From assembly GCA_037355855.1 (NCBI GenBank), contig CM074760.1, positions 1,418,501 to 1,482,500 on the forward strand: DNA of 64,000 bases, in the 5' to 3' direction. Origin of the DNA: Pseudo-nitzschia pungens. Its lineage: Eukaryota; Bacillariophyta; Bacillariophyceae; Bacillariales; Bacillariaceae. The notes beneath the pieces are model-generated. The model had not been told where the DNA came from, made no database searches, and saw nothing but the letters and a program-made list of their open reading frames with translations. Shown piece by piece: positions 1 to 11,404 of the stretch; positions within the stretch are counted from its first letter, which is position 1, and the number at the start of each line of letters is the position of its first letter. The position numbers and the translations under genes were made by a program.

Positions 1-44
1 ACAAGAAGCGAAAAAAAAAAAACAAGAAGAAGAAAAACCTCAAG

Positions 45-2633
45 ATGCTCAAATATGTTCCCAAGCTTGATAGGTTTAAGAAGGAAAAAGTGGAACTAGA
101 AACCCCTGTCAGTCCCCTTCTGGCATTGGATCATGAGGGTCGAACGCCGTTGCATTTGTGTTGTGTTGAACCGACGCCTGACAAAGTGCTAATCCGTCTC
201 ATGAATTGTGAACGCGATGCTACTGCCATCAAGGACAAACAGGGACTGTTGCCTTTGCATCTAGCGATTCAACATAGACGAGGACTCAATGTTATCGAAC
301 GATTGGTTCGAGTATACTACCAGGGGTCTTGGACGGGAGACGATAAAAACCGAACCCCTCTCACCATGGCGACCGAAGTCGTCATGGAGAAGCAAAAAGA
401 GGGAAAGATCGAACCAACGACTACGTTTTGGGGGTTCCCTACATCTCCGGAAGATATCAAATGGCAAGAAGATCAACGAAAAATATGGGCTGTGGCTGAA
501 TTTTTGGTACAAAATCGTTATGTCAGGCGAAAGAAGTTACTTACGGTGGAGCACAACCAGATATTTGTTGCACTAAATAGATGTGCACCCCCCGAACTCA
601 TTGCCAATTTGCTTTCGACAGGAAGATCTCATTTGATTAAAACGGAGGTTGCTGGAAAGGTACTTTTTCTGCTGATAAGTCGTCAGTATCCTTTGTTTTT
701 GATCCAGTGGTATTTTACGGTGATCTCTGGACCCTACATCAAGGACCAACAAGATGCTTTAGGCTACGGAGTGGTTGCAGCGCAATTTCGAGTTGGATGC
801 CTGGTAAACAAAAATCAAGATTCGAGTCTTGACAGAGATTCCTTCGCAATGACGATGAAACGAAATGCGCAATCGAAACAGAATGGGGAAGAAATTATTC
901 CAACACCTCAGTACACTGAGTGGTGGGTAAAACTTAAATCATTCATCAACCTGTGGACGACACACCTTGCAATTGAAGGAGACAGCGCGATAGTTTCCGC
1001 CGACGAACACATTCTTCTTCATAACACATTGCTTAACCCAGATGTTCCTCCTTTGCTCATTCAGCTTCTCGCGAATCTTTATCCAGAGTCAATTAAGACT
1101 GCACACCCAAAATCAAGAGCTCTGCCAATCCACCTTTTATGTCGGCACTGGCGATTCCGACACTACCCTAGAAGGAAGGGGGAGATACCATTTAGTCTTG
1201 ATAAAGTGTGTCAAGAGTTCTTGAAGCATGACGAGACGCAGACGCGAAAACGATACAAAAACCGTTTGCCCTTGCACCATGCGGTCGCCGTTTCCAAGCC
1301 ATGGGAATTCATCAGACCCTTGGTTTCTCATGATCCAAAGTCTGTTGTCCTCCGCGATCCCGTGACGAAGCTTCGGCCGTTCCAAATGGCAGCAGTGAAA
1401 GTCCAGGAAACTTTTGATATTGAAGCTATTACACGTCGCGGATATACCTCCAAGGTTTGGAATGAGATGTCAGATGAAGATCAGGATTGTCAAATGAGAA
1501 AAGTCCTCGATCACTATGACTTAAAACAACTTGAACTAATTTTTAAGCTTTTACGTCACGCGCCCGACGCGGTGAAGAAGATGAAATCTTCACAAGAAAT
1601 GTTGTCATCGAAGAAGAAAGACAAAAATAAAAACTCACAAGACGCGAATGCGCACATTCCGCTTGTCTCCATGATCGAAACGAAAATGGTTCGGAATCTT
1701 TTTGGTGTTGGGAACGTCGAAGGACATTTCATCGGTTGGTGCTACGAAATGGATTCAACCGATTCATGGAGACCTCATCGAAGAAATTTTGCGATGGTGA
1801 AAGAGGCTATTATGGATGGTTTTGTACCCAACGGCATGGATAAATGGTGGAAAAAGCTTAAATTTTGGCTTTGGCAAGATTGTCCGTGGGATAATATTCC
1901 TCGGCGTGCTGATTTCTTACTTCACTGCGCGCTCTGCAATCCAAAAGTATCACCATGGATAGTAGAACTCATTTTGGAGTGCTTTCCTCGATCAGCAGCA
2001 ATACCACTGCCAAATTCTGATGGCTGTTATCCATTACATATCGCCTGCATTACGGATACGTACTCACCTTTACCTTTCGAGTTTCCCAACAAACGAAGTG
2101 TGATTGAATCGGTATCTATAGCTTTTCACGAGGCTATCCTCATGAAATGGAAAGATAGGTTGCCTCTCCATTATGCGATTTTGGGAGCCAAGCAATGGGA
2201 AGAAATGAGAGCTATTGCTGAAGCCGAACCAGTTTCACTAGCCATACCTGATTCTGAAAGTGATTTTTTCCCATTTCAGCTTAGGGCTCTCCAGAAGACG
2301 TCCTCGAGATCTTTGATGCAGCGACTCCAGGATAGTGTAAAGCTATGGGTTAGAGAAGGGTTCTCTGGCGCTAGCACGAACATTGCGGGCGGTGATATGT
2401 CGGGGAAAAAATCCGACCAGTTGATCGACGAAGTGGAAATAGAAGATAGGGAGATGATTGGGTGCACTTTTGAACTGTTAAAGCGAAACCCAATGCTAGT
2501 TCACGTGGGAACTGTGGATTCCAGAAATCGTGGTGCAGCCTCGGTGAATAGCGCCACTGACGACGATTCTATACAGTTAGAATCCTTCTTTGACAGATCT
2601 GTACTTTTGAGCAGATGGAGTGGATCAGAATAA
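45..2633 (+). CDS. Ankyrin-repeat-like protein, possibly 5'-incomplete
   Basis: This frame encodes 862 residues from the ATG at 45, but it is also open, without a stop, to the left edge of the window through a lysine-rich stretch. The true start or an upstream exon may therefore lie outside. Degenerate ankyrin-type units with the core TPLHL/LPLHLA are seen near residues 31-40 and 66-76. Later related units are PIHLLC, LPLHHAVA, YPLHIAC and LPLHYAIL. They are widely spaced, as in the large ankyrin-like families of diatoms, and not a compact array. No catalytic domain, signal peptide or membrane segment is visible. The C-terminal 150 residues are low in recognisable motifs. The role is probably protein binding, but no partner can be named. 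The call as a real protein-coding gene is strong because of length and codon use; the function is unknown. Confidence 0.8.
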   Translation: MLKYVPKLDRFKKEKVELETPVSPLLALDHEGRTPLHLCCVEPTPDKVLIRLMNCERDATAIKDKQGLLPLHLAIQHRRGLNVIERLVRVYYQGSWTGDDKNRTPLTMATEVVMEKQKEGKIEPTTTFWGFPTSPEDIKWQEDQRKIWAVAEFLVQNRYVRRKKLLTVEHNQIFVALNRCAPPELIANLLSTGRSHLIKTEVAGKVLFLLISRQYPLFLIQWYFTVISGPYIKDQQDALGYGVVAAQFRVGCLVNKNQDSSLDRDSFAMTMKRNAQSKQNGEEIIPTPQYTEWWVKLKSFINLWTTHLAIEGDSAIVSADEHILLHNTLLNPDVPPLLIQLLANLYPESIKTAHPKSRALPIHLLCRHWRFRHYPRRKGEIPFSLDKVCQEFLKHDETQTRKRYKNRLPLHHAVAVSKPWEFIRPLVSHDPKSVVLRDPVTKLRPFQMAAVKVQETFDIEAITRRGYTSKVWNEMSDEDQDCQMRKVLDHYDLKQLELIFKLLRHAPDAVKKMKSSQEMLSSKKKDKNKNSQDANAHIPLVSMIETKMVRNLFGVGNVEGHFIGWCYEMDSTDSWRPHRRNFAMVKEAIMDGFVPNGMDKWWKKLKFWLWQDCPWDNIPRRADFLLHCALCNPKVSPWIVELILECFPRSAAIPLPNSDGCYPLHIACITDTYSPLPFEFPNKRSVIESVSIAFHEAILMKWKDRLPLHYAILGAKQWEEMRAIAEAEPVSLAIPDSESDFFPFQLRALQKTSSRSLMQRLQDSVKLWVREGFSGASTNIAGGDMSGKKSDQLIDEVEIEDREMIGCTFELLKRNPMLVHVGTVDSRNRGAASVNSATDDDSIQLESFFDRSVLLSRWSGSE

Positions 2634-4456
2634 TTCCTGATGCAGTTAATTGTTGATGTTAGATTAAACGAATTGGACACATCATAATGCGTGTTGTGTA
2701 AAATAAATAATGCTCGATAGATTATGTTTTTTTGCTCATTGCACATTCAAGGAGAGTAGTATCGAATCACACTCACCCTTCACTTCCGAATGATCGTAAG
2801 TTTTCTGACAACGTTACAACGTAAATTGTAAGTATGGTTTCTTCTGTCGATTTTGTATTGTTTGCAATCATTTGTGACTTTCTTCACTACATGTATCTCA
2901 TTTCACTATTGATGGAAAGTACGAACTCCTTCAACATAAATTACGAAGTGTCCTGAAGACGTGTACTTCTACTCTTGCCGCGATGAAACGGTAACCTTAT
3001 GGCAAAATGAAGATCATCTTAAAATCATTGAGCATGGTCCTCTTCAGCACGTGTTAAAATACAGAGCAATATTATTATTCATTTTGTGGTGTTCTAGTAA
3101 ACGTAGCTCTCTTCCTTAAATACGAAAAGAAAGATATTTCGATTTAGTTACCACCATGTGAGTTAGCATACGATACGTGTACTTCCAATTTCATCACGAA
3201 CAAAAAATACATCTCACTGCAGAGGGAGGTGCCGTGACAAGGAGATATCTCTTGCAGTGTTTCGACCTCCATGTGACACTGTCTTTCTCGTTCTACTGTA
3301 TCAAGAAGTGAAAAGAAATGGAGTGTCTTTCTCGTTCTACTGTATCAAGAAGTGAAAAGAAATGGAGCTTCTTCAAGAAAGGGACTGCTTCATACCGATT
3401 GTAGTACAAAGGGGGACTTGCGCCTCCGATGGATTTATTCAGAAACTTCAATGGACAACTTTCGTCGAATCCACTACATTCTAGTTTCTCGAGCAGCATT
3501 TGCATGAAGGGCAACAAAACATTTTGAAGCATACTACGAAATTCTGAACACCCAAACCCCCAGTAAATAGGAAGTGGTCGATGTGTACGTAAAACCGAGG
3601 ACAGCTGTTAGGAATACTGTAGTACAAAACATTGCCAACCACCTTACCAATTGAGTTTCAGAGCATTGCCCATCACCATCGAGTTTCAAATGTCGGAAGC
3701 ATGCTAGCATTGAGTAGATGTCAGTAGACAGAGACAGGAGAGATTCCATCTTGCCACTGCTGTTCATGATGTATCATTATGACTGGATTATTATTAATTT
3801 AGTTTTATGGTACGTGTAATATTATTAATATTGTTTCTTTGTTTTAGTAATTATCAAACGTTGTGCCTTCGAACAATTGGACACTATCCCTACCACATAG
3901 GAATATAGATACACTGCCTCATGCTTAGTGCTGTAAATGAGGACAGAGCATCGTGTATTTTGGAGAATTCCATGCCCGGGGAAAAGAATCCAACGTGATT
4001 ACAAGAACATGGTTGCTGGAAGACAACCAATAGTTTTTCTATTTTTCCATTTTGATGAAAACTGTTTGCAAGTGCTCTGCCCTCTGCAAGCATCAATTAT
4101 TATGATAATTTTAGTTGTCGTGTATATTGGGACATAAACTTCAAAATCGAGAATGATCACAGTCCCATGGAGATGCCTTCTACGGCCTTCTTGGATGAAG
4201 GGAACCACGATCCGAGTACGATGTGGAAGCCCTATTCTGTCGACAGCATCGTGTCGCAGCCGTAGTCACGAAATTGACAAGTATCGGGACACTTTTTAGC
4301 GTTGATCCTACGGTCGACTATCTGGACATCTACAAATCCATTGATGATGAAAATTCAACTATTCGGTAGTTTCATGAAAACACGATCGAACACAACTGAA
4401 AAAGTCTTTAATGTTTTGCTCTCCTAAAATATTTTCGAATGAGGATGATGTCAAAC
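2634..4456. other. Intergenic, convergent gene ends
   Basis: The space between two convergent genes (1.8 kb). It holds a perfect 44-bp tandem duplication (3280-3367), listed separately. Two short minus-strand frames (3293-3532 and 3534-3767) look gene-like in composition but match nothing I know and cannot be joined in phase through the visible GTAAGG...TTCAG signals. Nothing else recognised. Confidence 0.5.
3280..3367. repeat. 44-bp perfect tandem duplication
   Basis: Two identical 44-bp units lie side by side, 3280-3323 and 3324-3367, each beginning TGTCTTTCTCGTTCTACTG. No third copy is present. The perfect identity implies a recent duplication in non-coding sequence. Confidence 0.95.
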
Positions 4457-7400
4457 CTAGTTACTTGTAATTTTTGTGACGACTGCGTTCGCCCGATTAC
4501 GACATTGCTCCGGGAAGCTTTCACCTGCTTGTAGTAGTAATGGAAGCAAATCTTCGCTCTGTTCACACATCAGACGGACATTCTCCGGCAAATACGAGCA
4601 AGTTTTCAGATAGAAACAGGCGTTCTTTTGAACGCGTTCGTCCATTGGGAAATTCCTCATAGCCGCGACTACTATTATAAGCACCTGGTCATTCATCTTA
4701 GCAACACTTCTCGTGACGGGGTCGACTGCTATATTATTCAGCGCAGATAAACCGATGCTGACAAGTTCCGGGTCTCGGTAGTGAATCCAGAGCGCATAGA
4801 TGACGGAAGATTCTCCACCCACATCGTTGATCATTGGCTTGTTTGTAGGGGCCGTGGCCAGATTCTTCAACGCAACCAATCCTTTTCTCTGCACCACAGT
4901 GGAATCGTTGTGAGCCAGCAATGCGTTGACTATAGCTGGGATTCCCCCATATTTTCCAATCGTTTCTTTTCCACCTCCAAAATTACTCAACATCGAAAGG
5001 AGGTTGCAACCACTCGATTGTGCATCAACAGATCCGAGATTTAAATGTATCGTATTGATTATCATTCGTGCTCTAGCCTCTTCGAGTAAACGTTTTTTGA
5101 AATGATCGTCGCGATCACAACACGTGCACAGAACATCCAAGATCACAGATACAACATCAGAATTCTCCAGGTGGCTTTCCAATCCTTCAGTCAGATAAAG
5201 CTCCATGGCGTCCCGAGATCGTGCTAACGAATCCTTATCCAAATAGCGAACGATGGATGACAAAATCTTGAATAAGGTTATTGCGATAGTTTTGTTGTGC
5301 GGATGTGGATGCGAATTAATTCCCATGCACAATATATGTATTCCGTTATGTTGATCCAACAGTTGCGTTATTGCAACAGCGCAATCTTCACTGAAGATAA
5401 TAACATCGTGCAATATGGAATAAATATTGACCTGTATTTGGAGTTCCTCCCGTTTGGTCCTCAAAGTTGTTAACAGCCTTTCAACTGTACCCCGGCACTC
5501 CATAATCTGATTACTCAACTCGGGATTGTTGCGAAGAAGAGACGAAATCACAGTTGACGACTGACCAGCAATCTCGCTGTTGTCGCTGCCAACCAAGTTC
5601 AGCAAAGCGCTGATACCAGAAGTGCTGTGGTCACATTTCATGGATGGATGTACTTCCTGCATGATTATCATTGCATCAAGCGCTAACGTCTGTATCGAGT
5701 GGTTCCCAGTGAACTGCAAAATAATAGAGGAAAGGTGTTCCACAATACGAGTTGCCCAAGGTTCAAAGTCTTCCGTTTGAGCGACGCTTATTGACACCGC
5801 AAGAGCGGAAAGGCCGTTTCTTTGTAAATTTATGTCAGGTTCATGGATGCGTAGACAGTCCAGAATGGCAGTGTACGACAGCTCTATCACAAGACTGATT
5901 GCCTGTCGATCTAACGAATTTCCTCCCGGTTCTGACACAGGATGCAACAAATTCAAAATTGCAAGACATCCATTGATTTGAATGTTGACATTATCGAAAT
6001 GAGTTTTCATAGCTCTGTGTATGATGGTCAAGGCCTCTCGTTGACTCTGGGGTGCCCACGGTCCTTGCAGTGTGTCTACACCATTCAAAGGATATGGTAG
6101 ATGGAAGTAAATTTCAGCAAGGAGCGCGCATCCACTTTCCTGAACGTTTGCTGAGTTCGAATATCGTGTCATCGCCGAGAAAAAAGACCTTAACCCTTCG
6201 TCGGAATTAAAAGCAGATTCCAAATAAGCTTGATCAGCTCCTACTATTACCGAAATGAGGGACGTGGCACTCGTGTCACTCGAAGTGTTTTCCATTAGCT
6301 CCGAGAACATTTGAGGCTGTTGTCGTAGTGTATCTTCGAGACTCGTTGAAAATCCATCGTTTGAAGCATAAGACTTGGTATTGGTTATTATGATATTCAA
6401 GACAACTGCGAAGTCTCTATCTGTCTCGACAGCTAACAGTGTGTCGAAAATCTCAACTAAACCAGTACTTATTGCTGCTCGAGCACCCGAAAGACATCCA
6501 GTCAACGTGGCGAAAGCGCAGAGAGAAGCATCTTTTACATCCAACGAAGGATTGTCTCCACGACTGATAACAAATTCTTCGAAAGCACCCCTTACTAGCT
6601 CGAATACACCTGAGGTCATCAAGGATTCTTTGATGTCTTGATTATGACGAGCTGCACGTCCTATTATTAAGCAGGCGAACTCAATCAATTCTTCAGACTC
6701 AGGATACTGCTTCATCAGAAAAACGAGTGCTTCCATCACTCTTTCATCGAAAAGCAAACTTGTTCCGACTATAGATTTTTCGAGCATGTTACAGATCGCA
6801 TGGAGCGCACAAGTAGCCAGGCCCTCGTCAATACTTTCAGTCCTGAGTATGAATCCATAAATCGATGATACTGCTTTTTGGGAAAGTTCAGTTGGAAAGC
6901 CTTTTCGAATGAACATGTTAGCAAGTGTACCACAGCCTGCTTCTCTTATTGCGATCGAATCAAATAAATCCATCGAGGAAATGATTGTCATCATTGCGTC
7001 ATTCGTAGTTAGGAAAAGATCATCATTATCAAACTCATCTTTTGGCACGCTTAATCGCCATAACAACGACATGGCAGCTTCAATAGTAGATTCTCGCGCA
7101 TCGCCTTTCTTGATGAATCTGAACAATGCAACAACGCTTCTTTCTTCCTCCCTAAAAGAGCTCTTGACAAGATGTGACAATGTTTTTCCAGTATCTAGCA
7201 ATCTCTTTTTATGGCGTGTAAATTGAAAAAGGACCCGAAGAGCAATGTCTGCACCATATCCGCCACTCGATACCAATGAAACCAAGCGTTTCACGATCGA
7301 GTCAACCTGTTCGTAGGTTGCATTCAATCCCTCTTTTTCGTTCAAACTCAGCGACAAAATCAGTGCGCAAGCGAGGGTGCATGTTTCTTTGTCGCGCCGG

Positions 7401-7936
7401 TGTTCAACCAAGGTTTTCATGACACAATGTACTCCTCCTCTTCTCACAATTAAATTTTTGTAGTTTCCTGGCAGAGATGACAGTGTCAGGAAAGTAAGAA
7501 GGCAGCTCACAGCAACCACTTTACTGTTTTCGAATGCGCTAAACTTGCTTTTGATCGTCTTGACCCATCCCTCGCCGGTAAGGAGGACAACATTTGGGTT
7601 GGAATTCTGACCCTTCATAACGTGATATCGCATCGATCGGAAACTTTCCAAAATCACCTTTTCTTCCATTTCCCAAGTTGTTGTAGTGCCGCCAGTGCCC
7701 CTATGATCAAGATCATTCAAAAATCGAATGTAGTCACCACTGGATATATCTGCCTCCAATCCTTCTATTATCTTCAAGGTTTCGGCATGTTCTGCAGGTG
7801 TGAGACTCTTCATACCCAATATCGAATTCATATTTTTTGTATACAGGTGATGGTCGACGATGCTTCCAGTATGAGCAACAGAGGTTGAAAAATCAGACAT
7901 TTCAGATGGATTGTATGCTGACGAAGCTCCGTCCAT
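4457..7936 (-). CDS. Large armadillo/HEAT-type repeat protein
   Basis: The frame gives about 1159 residues from the first ATG at 7936. It stays open further upstream without another ATG before a stop near 8083. Most of the protein is helical repeats of about 42 residues with the armadillo signature of a short helix followed by two longer ones. The clearest are near the C-terminus, with cores such as GLVALKNLA and GLSALNNIA separated by glycine-bearing turns. The N-terminal 90 residues are polar and serine-rich, probably disordered. No signal peptide, membrane segment or enzymatic motif is seen. Armadillo superhelices bind peptides or other proteins, so a scaffold or adaptor role is inferred; no specific subfamily (importin, catenin, CTNNBL1) is supported. 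No intron is needed. It converges on the ankyrin-like gene to the left. Confidence 0.82.
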   Translation of the reverse strand: MDGASSAYNPSEMSDFSTSVAHTGSIVDHHLYTKNMNSILGMKSLTPAEHAETLKIIEGLEADISSGDYIRFLNDLDHRGTGGTTTTWEMEEKVILESFRSMRYHVMKGQNSNPNVVLLTGEGWVKTIKSKFSAFENSKVVAVSCLLTFLTLSSLPGNYKNLIVRRGGVHCVMKTLVEHRRDKETCTLACALILSLSLNEKEGLNATYEQVDSIVKRLVSLVSSGGYGADIALRVLFQFTRHKKRLLDTGKTLSHLVKSSFREEERSVVALFRFIKKGDARESTIEAAMSLLWRLSVPKDEFDNDDLFLTTNDAMMTIISSMDLFDSIAIREAGCGTLANMFIRKGFPTELSQKAVSSIYGFILRTESIDEGLATCALHAICNMLEKSIVGTSLLFDERVMEALVFLMKQYPESEELIEFACLIIGRAARHNQDIKESLMTSGVFELVRGAFEEFVISRGDNPSLDVKDASLCAFATLTGCLSGARAAISTGLVEIFDTLLAVETDRDFAVVLNIIITNTKSYASNDGFSTSLEDTLRQQPQMFSELMENTSSDTSATSLISVIVGADQAYLESAFNSDEGLRSFFSAMTRYSNSANVQESGCALLAEIYFHLPYPLNGVDTLQGPWAPQSQREALTIIHRAMKTHFDNVNIQINGCLAILNLLHPVSEPGGNSLDRQAISLVIELSYTAILDCLRIHEPDINLQRNGLSALAVSISVAQTEDFEPWATRIVEHLSSIILQFTGNHSIQTLALDAMIIMQEVHPSMKCDHSTSGISALLNLVGSDNSEIAGQSSTVISSLLRNNPELSNQIMECRGTVERLLTTLRTKREELQIQVNIYSILHDVIIFSEDCAVAITQLLDQHNGIHILCMGINSHPHPHNKTIAITLFKILSSIVRYLDKDSLARSRDAMELYLTEGLESHLENSDVVSVILDVLCTCCDRDDHFKKRLLEEARARMIINTIHLNLGSVDAQSSGCNLLSMLSNFGGGKETIGKYGGIPAIVNALLAHNDSTVVQRKGLVALKNLATAPTNKPMINDVGGESSVIYALWIHYRDPELVSIGLSALNNIAVDPVTRSVAKMNDQVLIIVVAAMRNFPMDERVQKNACFYLKTCSYLPENVRLMCEQSEDLLPLLLQAGESFPEQCRNRANAVVTKITSN

Positions 7937-9970
7937 ATTATGGCAACTGAAATCGCTCTTATCGTTTGGATCCGATGTATGGCGCGACAAATGCGATCTC
8001 TCTGGTATGACTAAATGCGTGCAAAGCGAAGGTTCGATCGATGCCTCTTGCCCCCAAACGGTCGTATTCGAAAGTTGTGATCAGTCCAAGTGTATCATGC
8101 GTCCATCTTCGGACTTGGTACAGAGTCTTTCCCCTTCCCGTGTTCAATGAAAATGATATCTCTCAGAACCTTTGACAGTCAGGTAACTAGAGAGAGAACT
8201 GAGGTTGGCAACTTCTTGTTTTTTGGGTGAAGCCTGGCCCTAATGCTTACTATCTAGGTGAACGAGTGTAAGGAAATTTGACATCACTCGCTGCGCTAAA
8301 CGCAATTGTTTGCTCTGGGCGTACTGGTACGAGTGTTTAGTGTTCACTTCAGTGTTTTTTCTTGCAAAAAGACAAAGAGAAGATTTTAATTATTTAAAAT
8401 ACTGAATTACGAACTGCTTGTGCTCGTAAGATCTTACGAGTACGAGGGATCATTCTTCATTCTTCTTATCGACGAAACGACAACGACATACTGACTCCTT
8501 TCGTCTGGAACGATGGATTCAGAATTGAGATTATTTTCCGTCGATAAGTAAGTTAATTATTTTTTTGAGATGAGAATTGAGTGTTGAGAGAGTAAGGTTA
8601 CGTACGAGTAAGATTATACGGTAGGTATGTGCCAGGTGCTAGTTGCGATGTACAAGTACCGGTATCATACTCAATACATACCGAAGATAGAACACTACAG
8701 AATTCCTATCAGCTGTCCCCGGCTTTCAGTAGAAATTAGTAGTCGGGGACGTAGAACCAGGGGACAGCTGATAAGAATTTTGTAGTAAGGTTAGCGGTAG
8801 GTTTGATAGTTGCGTTGGAAGGTGGGGTTAAATAATCTCTCTGATATCAGTCCTGGAGGGGGAACGTTCTCAAAAATTACTTCGTAAACCTTAACTACTA
8901 TGTACCGGTTGTACGTAGTACAAGTAGTTTTTTTCTGAGATCTCATTATCACTGAAAAATAGGTCTACGGAAACAATCATGCGCCAGCTGAAACGGAACA
9001 AGAGTATCAGCAGCTCATACTGTTGGTGCATACTATTAGTAGTACATATTCACATACTGGTATGGTTTGTAGCTCCTGCACAGACCCCAACCCAGGCACC
9101 CAGCAACCTGTTCAACTCCCGCGTAGCATCCTAGTATTTAGCATCATGTATCCCATGGTTCTCCTGTACCACAATATGGTCCTGTACTGTTTAGGTCTAC
9201 TAGGGCATGTAGCTCTGTTACAGATACGTTCTCAGGGACCTAGCATTGTATTGAACATCCCCCCGAAGCACCATAGCAAATAAGCACTATAGCAATGTGA
9301 ATACTATCTTCTTCATGCACCAAATCATCAGCGTGTTTAGTAGGGTTACTGGTACAAATAGGACCAAATCTAGCTCTGTAGACTTCTAGCCATCATTTTG
9401 AACTCCAAAAGACACGTTTCAATGATTTTGGAATGACCTCCTCGCGCCTTAGCAGAGATCATGTCAGCCCTGTGTTCGTGCGACGAAGAACATATTCGGT
9501 ACCGGTGCTGGTAAGGTTATTACTACTACTTGTACATCCAACCCTTACTTCGGATAACTGGGAAAAGGTACGGTAAACCTTATGTGCATCCCAGCTCATT
9601 ATTTTTTCATCATCAATCCATCAACAAAAAATAAATACGTAGTGAATAAAAGGTCCGGCGTTTTGCAATAGGTTACCGGTACATGACATTCTTCGCGCGA
9701 ACATTCCTGCTGCCGCTCGCTCCTCATGAATCATCATCACACAGGACTTTTGTGTACCGCACAAAAAAATACTTCGAACAACTCTTCTTGGGCACGACCG
9801 TTTCCTGTTTCCCGTCGAAAACCCATAGGAAATCTGAAAAACCGGTTGGTACGAAAACAAGTTGTCGTCGCACTAAACCCAGCTGAGTTTACCCCTTTCA
9901 TGATTTGCGCAAAAAGCAACCATCATTGGCGTTTCTTCAAGTTATCAGTTTTTGATTCATCAACACGACG
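7937..9970. other. Intergenic between divergent genes, repeat words
   Basis: About 2 kb between the divergent armadillo-repeat gene and moaA, so it should hold both promoters. It contains a 79-bp inverted repeat (8701-8779, listed separately), several copies of the words TACCGGT, GTACGAG and GGTAAGGTTA, and a segment around 9060-9290 rich in CTAG, TAGCA and GGGACC words. No coding sequence is supported. Confidence 0.55.
8701..8779. repeat. Imperfect inverted repeat / hairpin
   Basis: The left arm 8701-8720 (AATTCCTATCAGCTGTCCCC) is the reverse complement of the right arm 8760-8779 with one mismatch. The spacer is 39 nt. A second, nested pair (GTCCCCGGCT near 8715 and AGTCGGGGAC near 8741) competes for the same arm. 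It could be a cruciform, a transcript hairpin or a remnant of a small inverted-repeat element. Confidence 0.85.
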
Positions 9971-11404
9971 ATGTTGCAGCCTTCACCATTCAGATCATCC
10001 ATACTATCATCATGGCGCCGAGCGACCACAACAGCCACAAGAAAGCATCGGTTTTCGAGCGCTCCCGCCCTTCGAGAGGAAGCCAACATAGTCGAGAACC
10101 ACAGAGCGACAGACCGCTTTCCGCCATCTGCACTGATTGTCGAAGATGTGATGGATTCAGAAATTCGAAAACACGAGCAGAAACCTAGATTAGAAGCATT
10201 GCGACGACGGTTGCGAGAAGAGAACAAAAATAATCGATCAACAGCGATCTCGCATGGCATAAAGAAATATGCAAAGAAAAACGACAAGCAAAAAAAATTG
10301 TCGCCGATTGTCAACGAAGAAGCAGAGGCAGAAAAGCGAAAGAGCCTCTCTGAATTAATAGAAAAGTTGGATTCTCTACCTCTTCCAACGGAACCTCTGA
10401 AAGACAAGTTTGGCAGACAACACTCCTATTTGCGAATATCATTGAGCGAGCGGTGTAATTTACGATGCCAATACTGCATGCCCGAAGATGGTGTCCCGCT
10501 CCAACCCGCTGAAAATTTGCTTACCAACACGGAGATCATGAAGCTTGCCACATGGTTCAATCGGCAGGGTGTCAACAAAATCCGTCTGACGGGAGGAGAA
10601 CCTTTGTTGCGAAAGGATCTGGTCGAACTCGTGGCCAATCTGAATCGATTGGAAAATCCTCTCGAACAAATTGGCATGACGACGAATGGCGTCACTCTTT
10701 CCAAGAATCTCCCGGATCTAGTAGACGCCGGATTGACGCACGTAAATATCAGTTTGGATTCCTTGAAACCCGATAAATTTGCCAAGCTGACGCGTCGACC
10801 ACCGGCCTACTTTGATCGTGTCATGGAGGCAATCGATGATTGTGCCAAGTACTTGCCGAATCGAACCAAGATAAATTGTGTCGTGATGCCAGAAAACGCC
10901 GACGAACTTCAAGATTTCGTGGAACTGTCGCGTGACATGCCAGTGGATATTCGTTTCATCGAATACATGCCATTTAACGACAATCAGTGGGGAACCAATG
11001 ATTTTCTGAGCTACCGACAAATGCAGGATCAAATTATTGGATTGCGACGCGAAGAGGACGGCCCTAATGATACGACAAAATGGTGGAGACTCCAACCAAA
11101 CCAGGACCACCAATACCAAAGCCTTGGTCGGGTTGGATTTATCACCAGCATGAGCGAACATTTTTGTGGAACCTGCAACCGACTCCGCCTCACAGCGGAT
11201 GGCCAACTCAAGGTGTGTCTGTTTGGGAAGACAGAAGTTAGCCTGCGGGACTTGATGCGTAAAGGTGGTTCCGATGACATGCTACAAAAAATTATTCATT
11301 ACTCTGTTCAGCGCAAGAATTTTAAATTAGGTGGTCACAAAGACATGGAAGACTTGCAAGCCCATTCCGACGAGAATCGACCCATGACACTGATCGGTGG
11401 TTAA
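9971..11404 (+). CDS. moaA: GTP 3',8-cyclase (MoaA/CNX2), mitochondrial
   Basis: Radical S-adenosylmethionine enzyme that converts GTP to 3',8-cyclo-GTP, the first step of molybdenum cofactor synthesis. The frame has 477 residues. The SAM-binding cluster motif CxxxCxxC lies at Cys162, Cys166 and Cys169, in the context ERCNLRCQYCMPEDG. A GGEPLLR motif follows. The second cluster is held by Cys399, Cys402 and Cys416 (CGTCNRLR...VCLFG). The protein ends in Gly-Gly, which the MoaA family needs for activity. Roughly 145 residues precede the core. The first 35 are rich in Arg, Ser and Thr with almost no acids, a typical mitochondrial presequence, which agrees with the mitochondrial site of this step in other eukaryotes. 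The ATG at 9971 is chosen because it gives that presequence. No intron is needed. The nitrate reductase that uses the cofactor is the next gene on the same strand. Confidence 0.95.
   Translation: MLQPSPFRSSILSSWRRATTTATRKHRFSSAPALREEANIVENHRATDRFPPSALIVEDVMDSEIRKHEQKPRLEALRRRLREENKNNRSTAISHGIKKYAKKNDKQKKLSPIVNEEAEAEKRKSLSELIEKLDSLPLPTEPLKDKFGRQHSYLRISLSERCNLRCQYCMPEDGVPLQPAENLLTNTEIMKLATWFNRQGVNKIRLTGGEPLLRKDLVELVANLNRLENPLEQIGMTTNGVTLSKNLPDLVDAGLTHVNISLDSLKPDKFAKLTRRPPAYFDRVMEAIDDCAKYLPNRTKINCVVMPENADELQDFVELSRDMPVDIRFIEYMPFNDNQWGTNDFLSYRQMQDQIIGLRREEDGPNDTTKWWRLQPNQDHQYQSLGRVGFITSMSEHFCGTCNRLRLTADGQLKVCLFGKTEVSLRDLMRKGGSDDMLQKIIHYSVQRKNFKLGGHKDMEDLQAHSDENRPMTLIGG

Noticed and set aside
3293..3767. 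Two adjacent minus-strand short frames flanking GTAAGG...TTCAG
   Set aside because: The apparent intron joins the first frame to a short stop-ended frame and not to the longer one, and no homolog is recognised.
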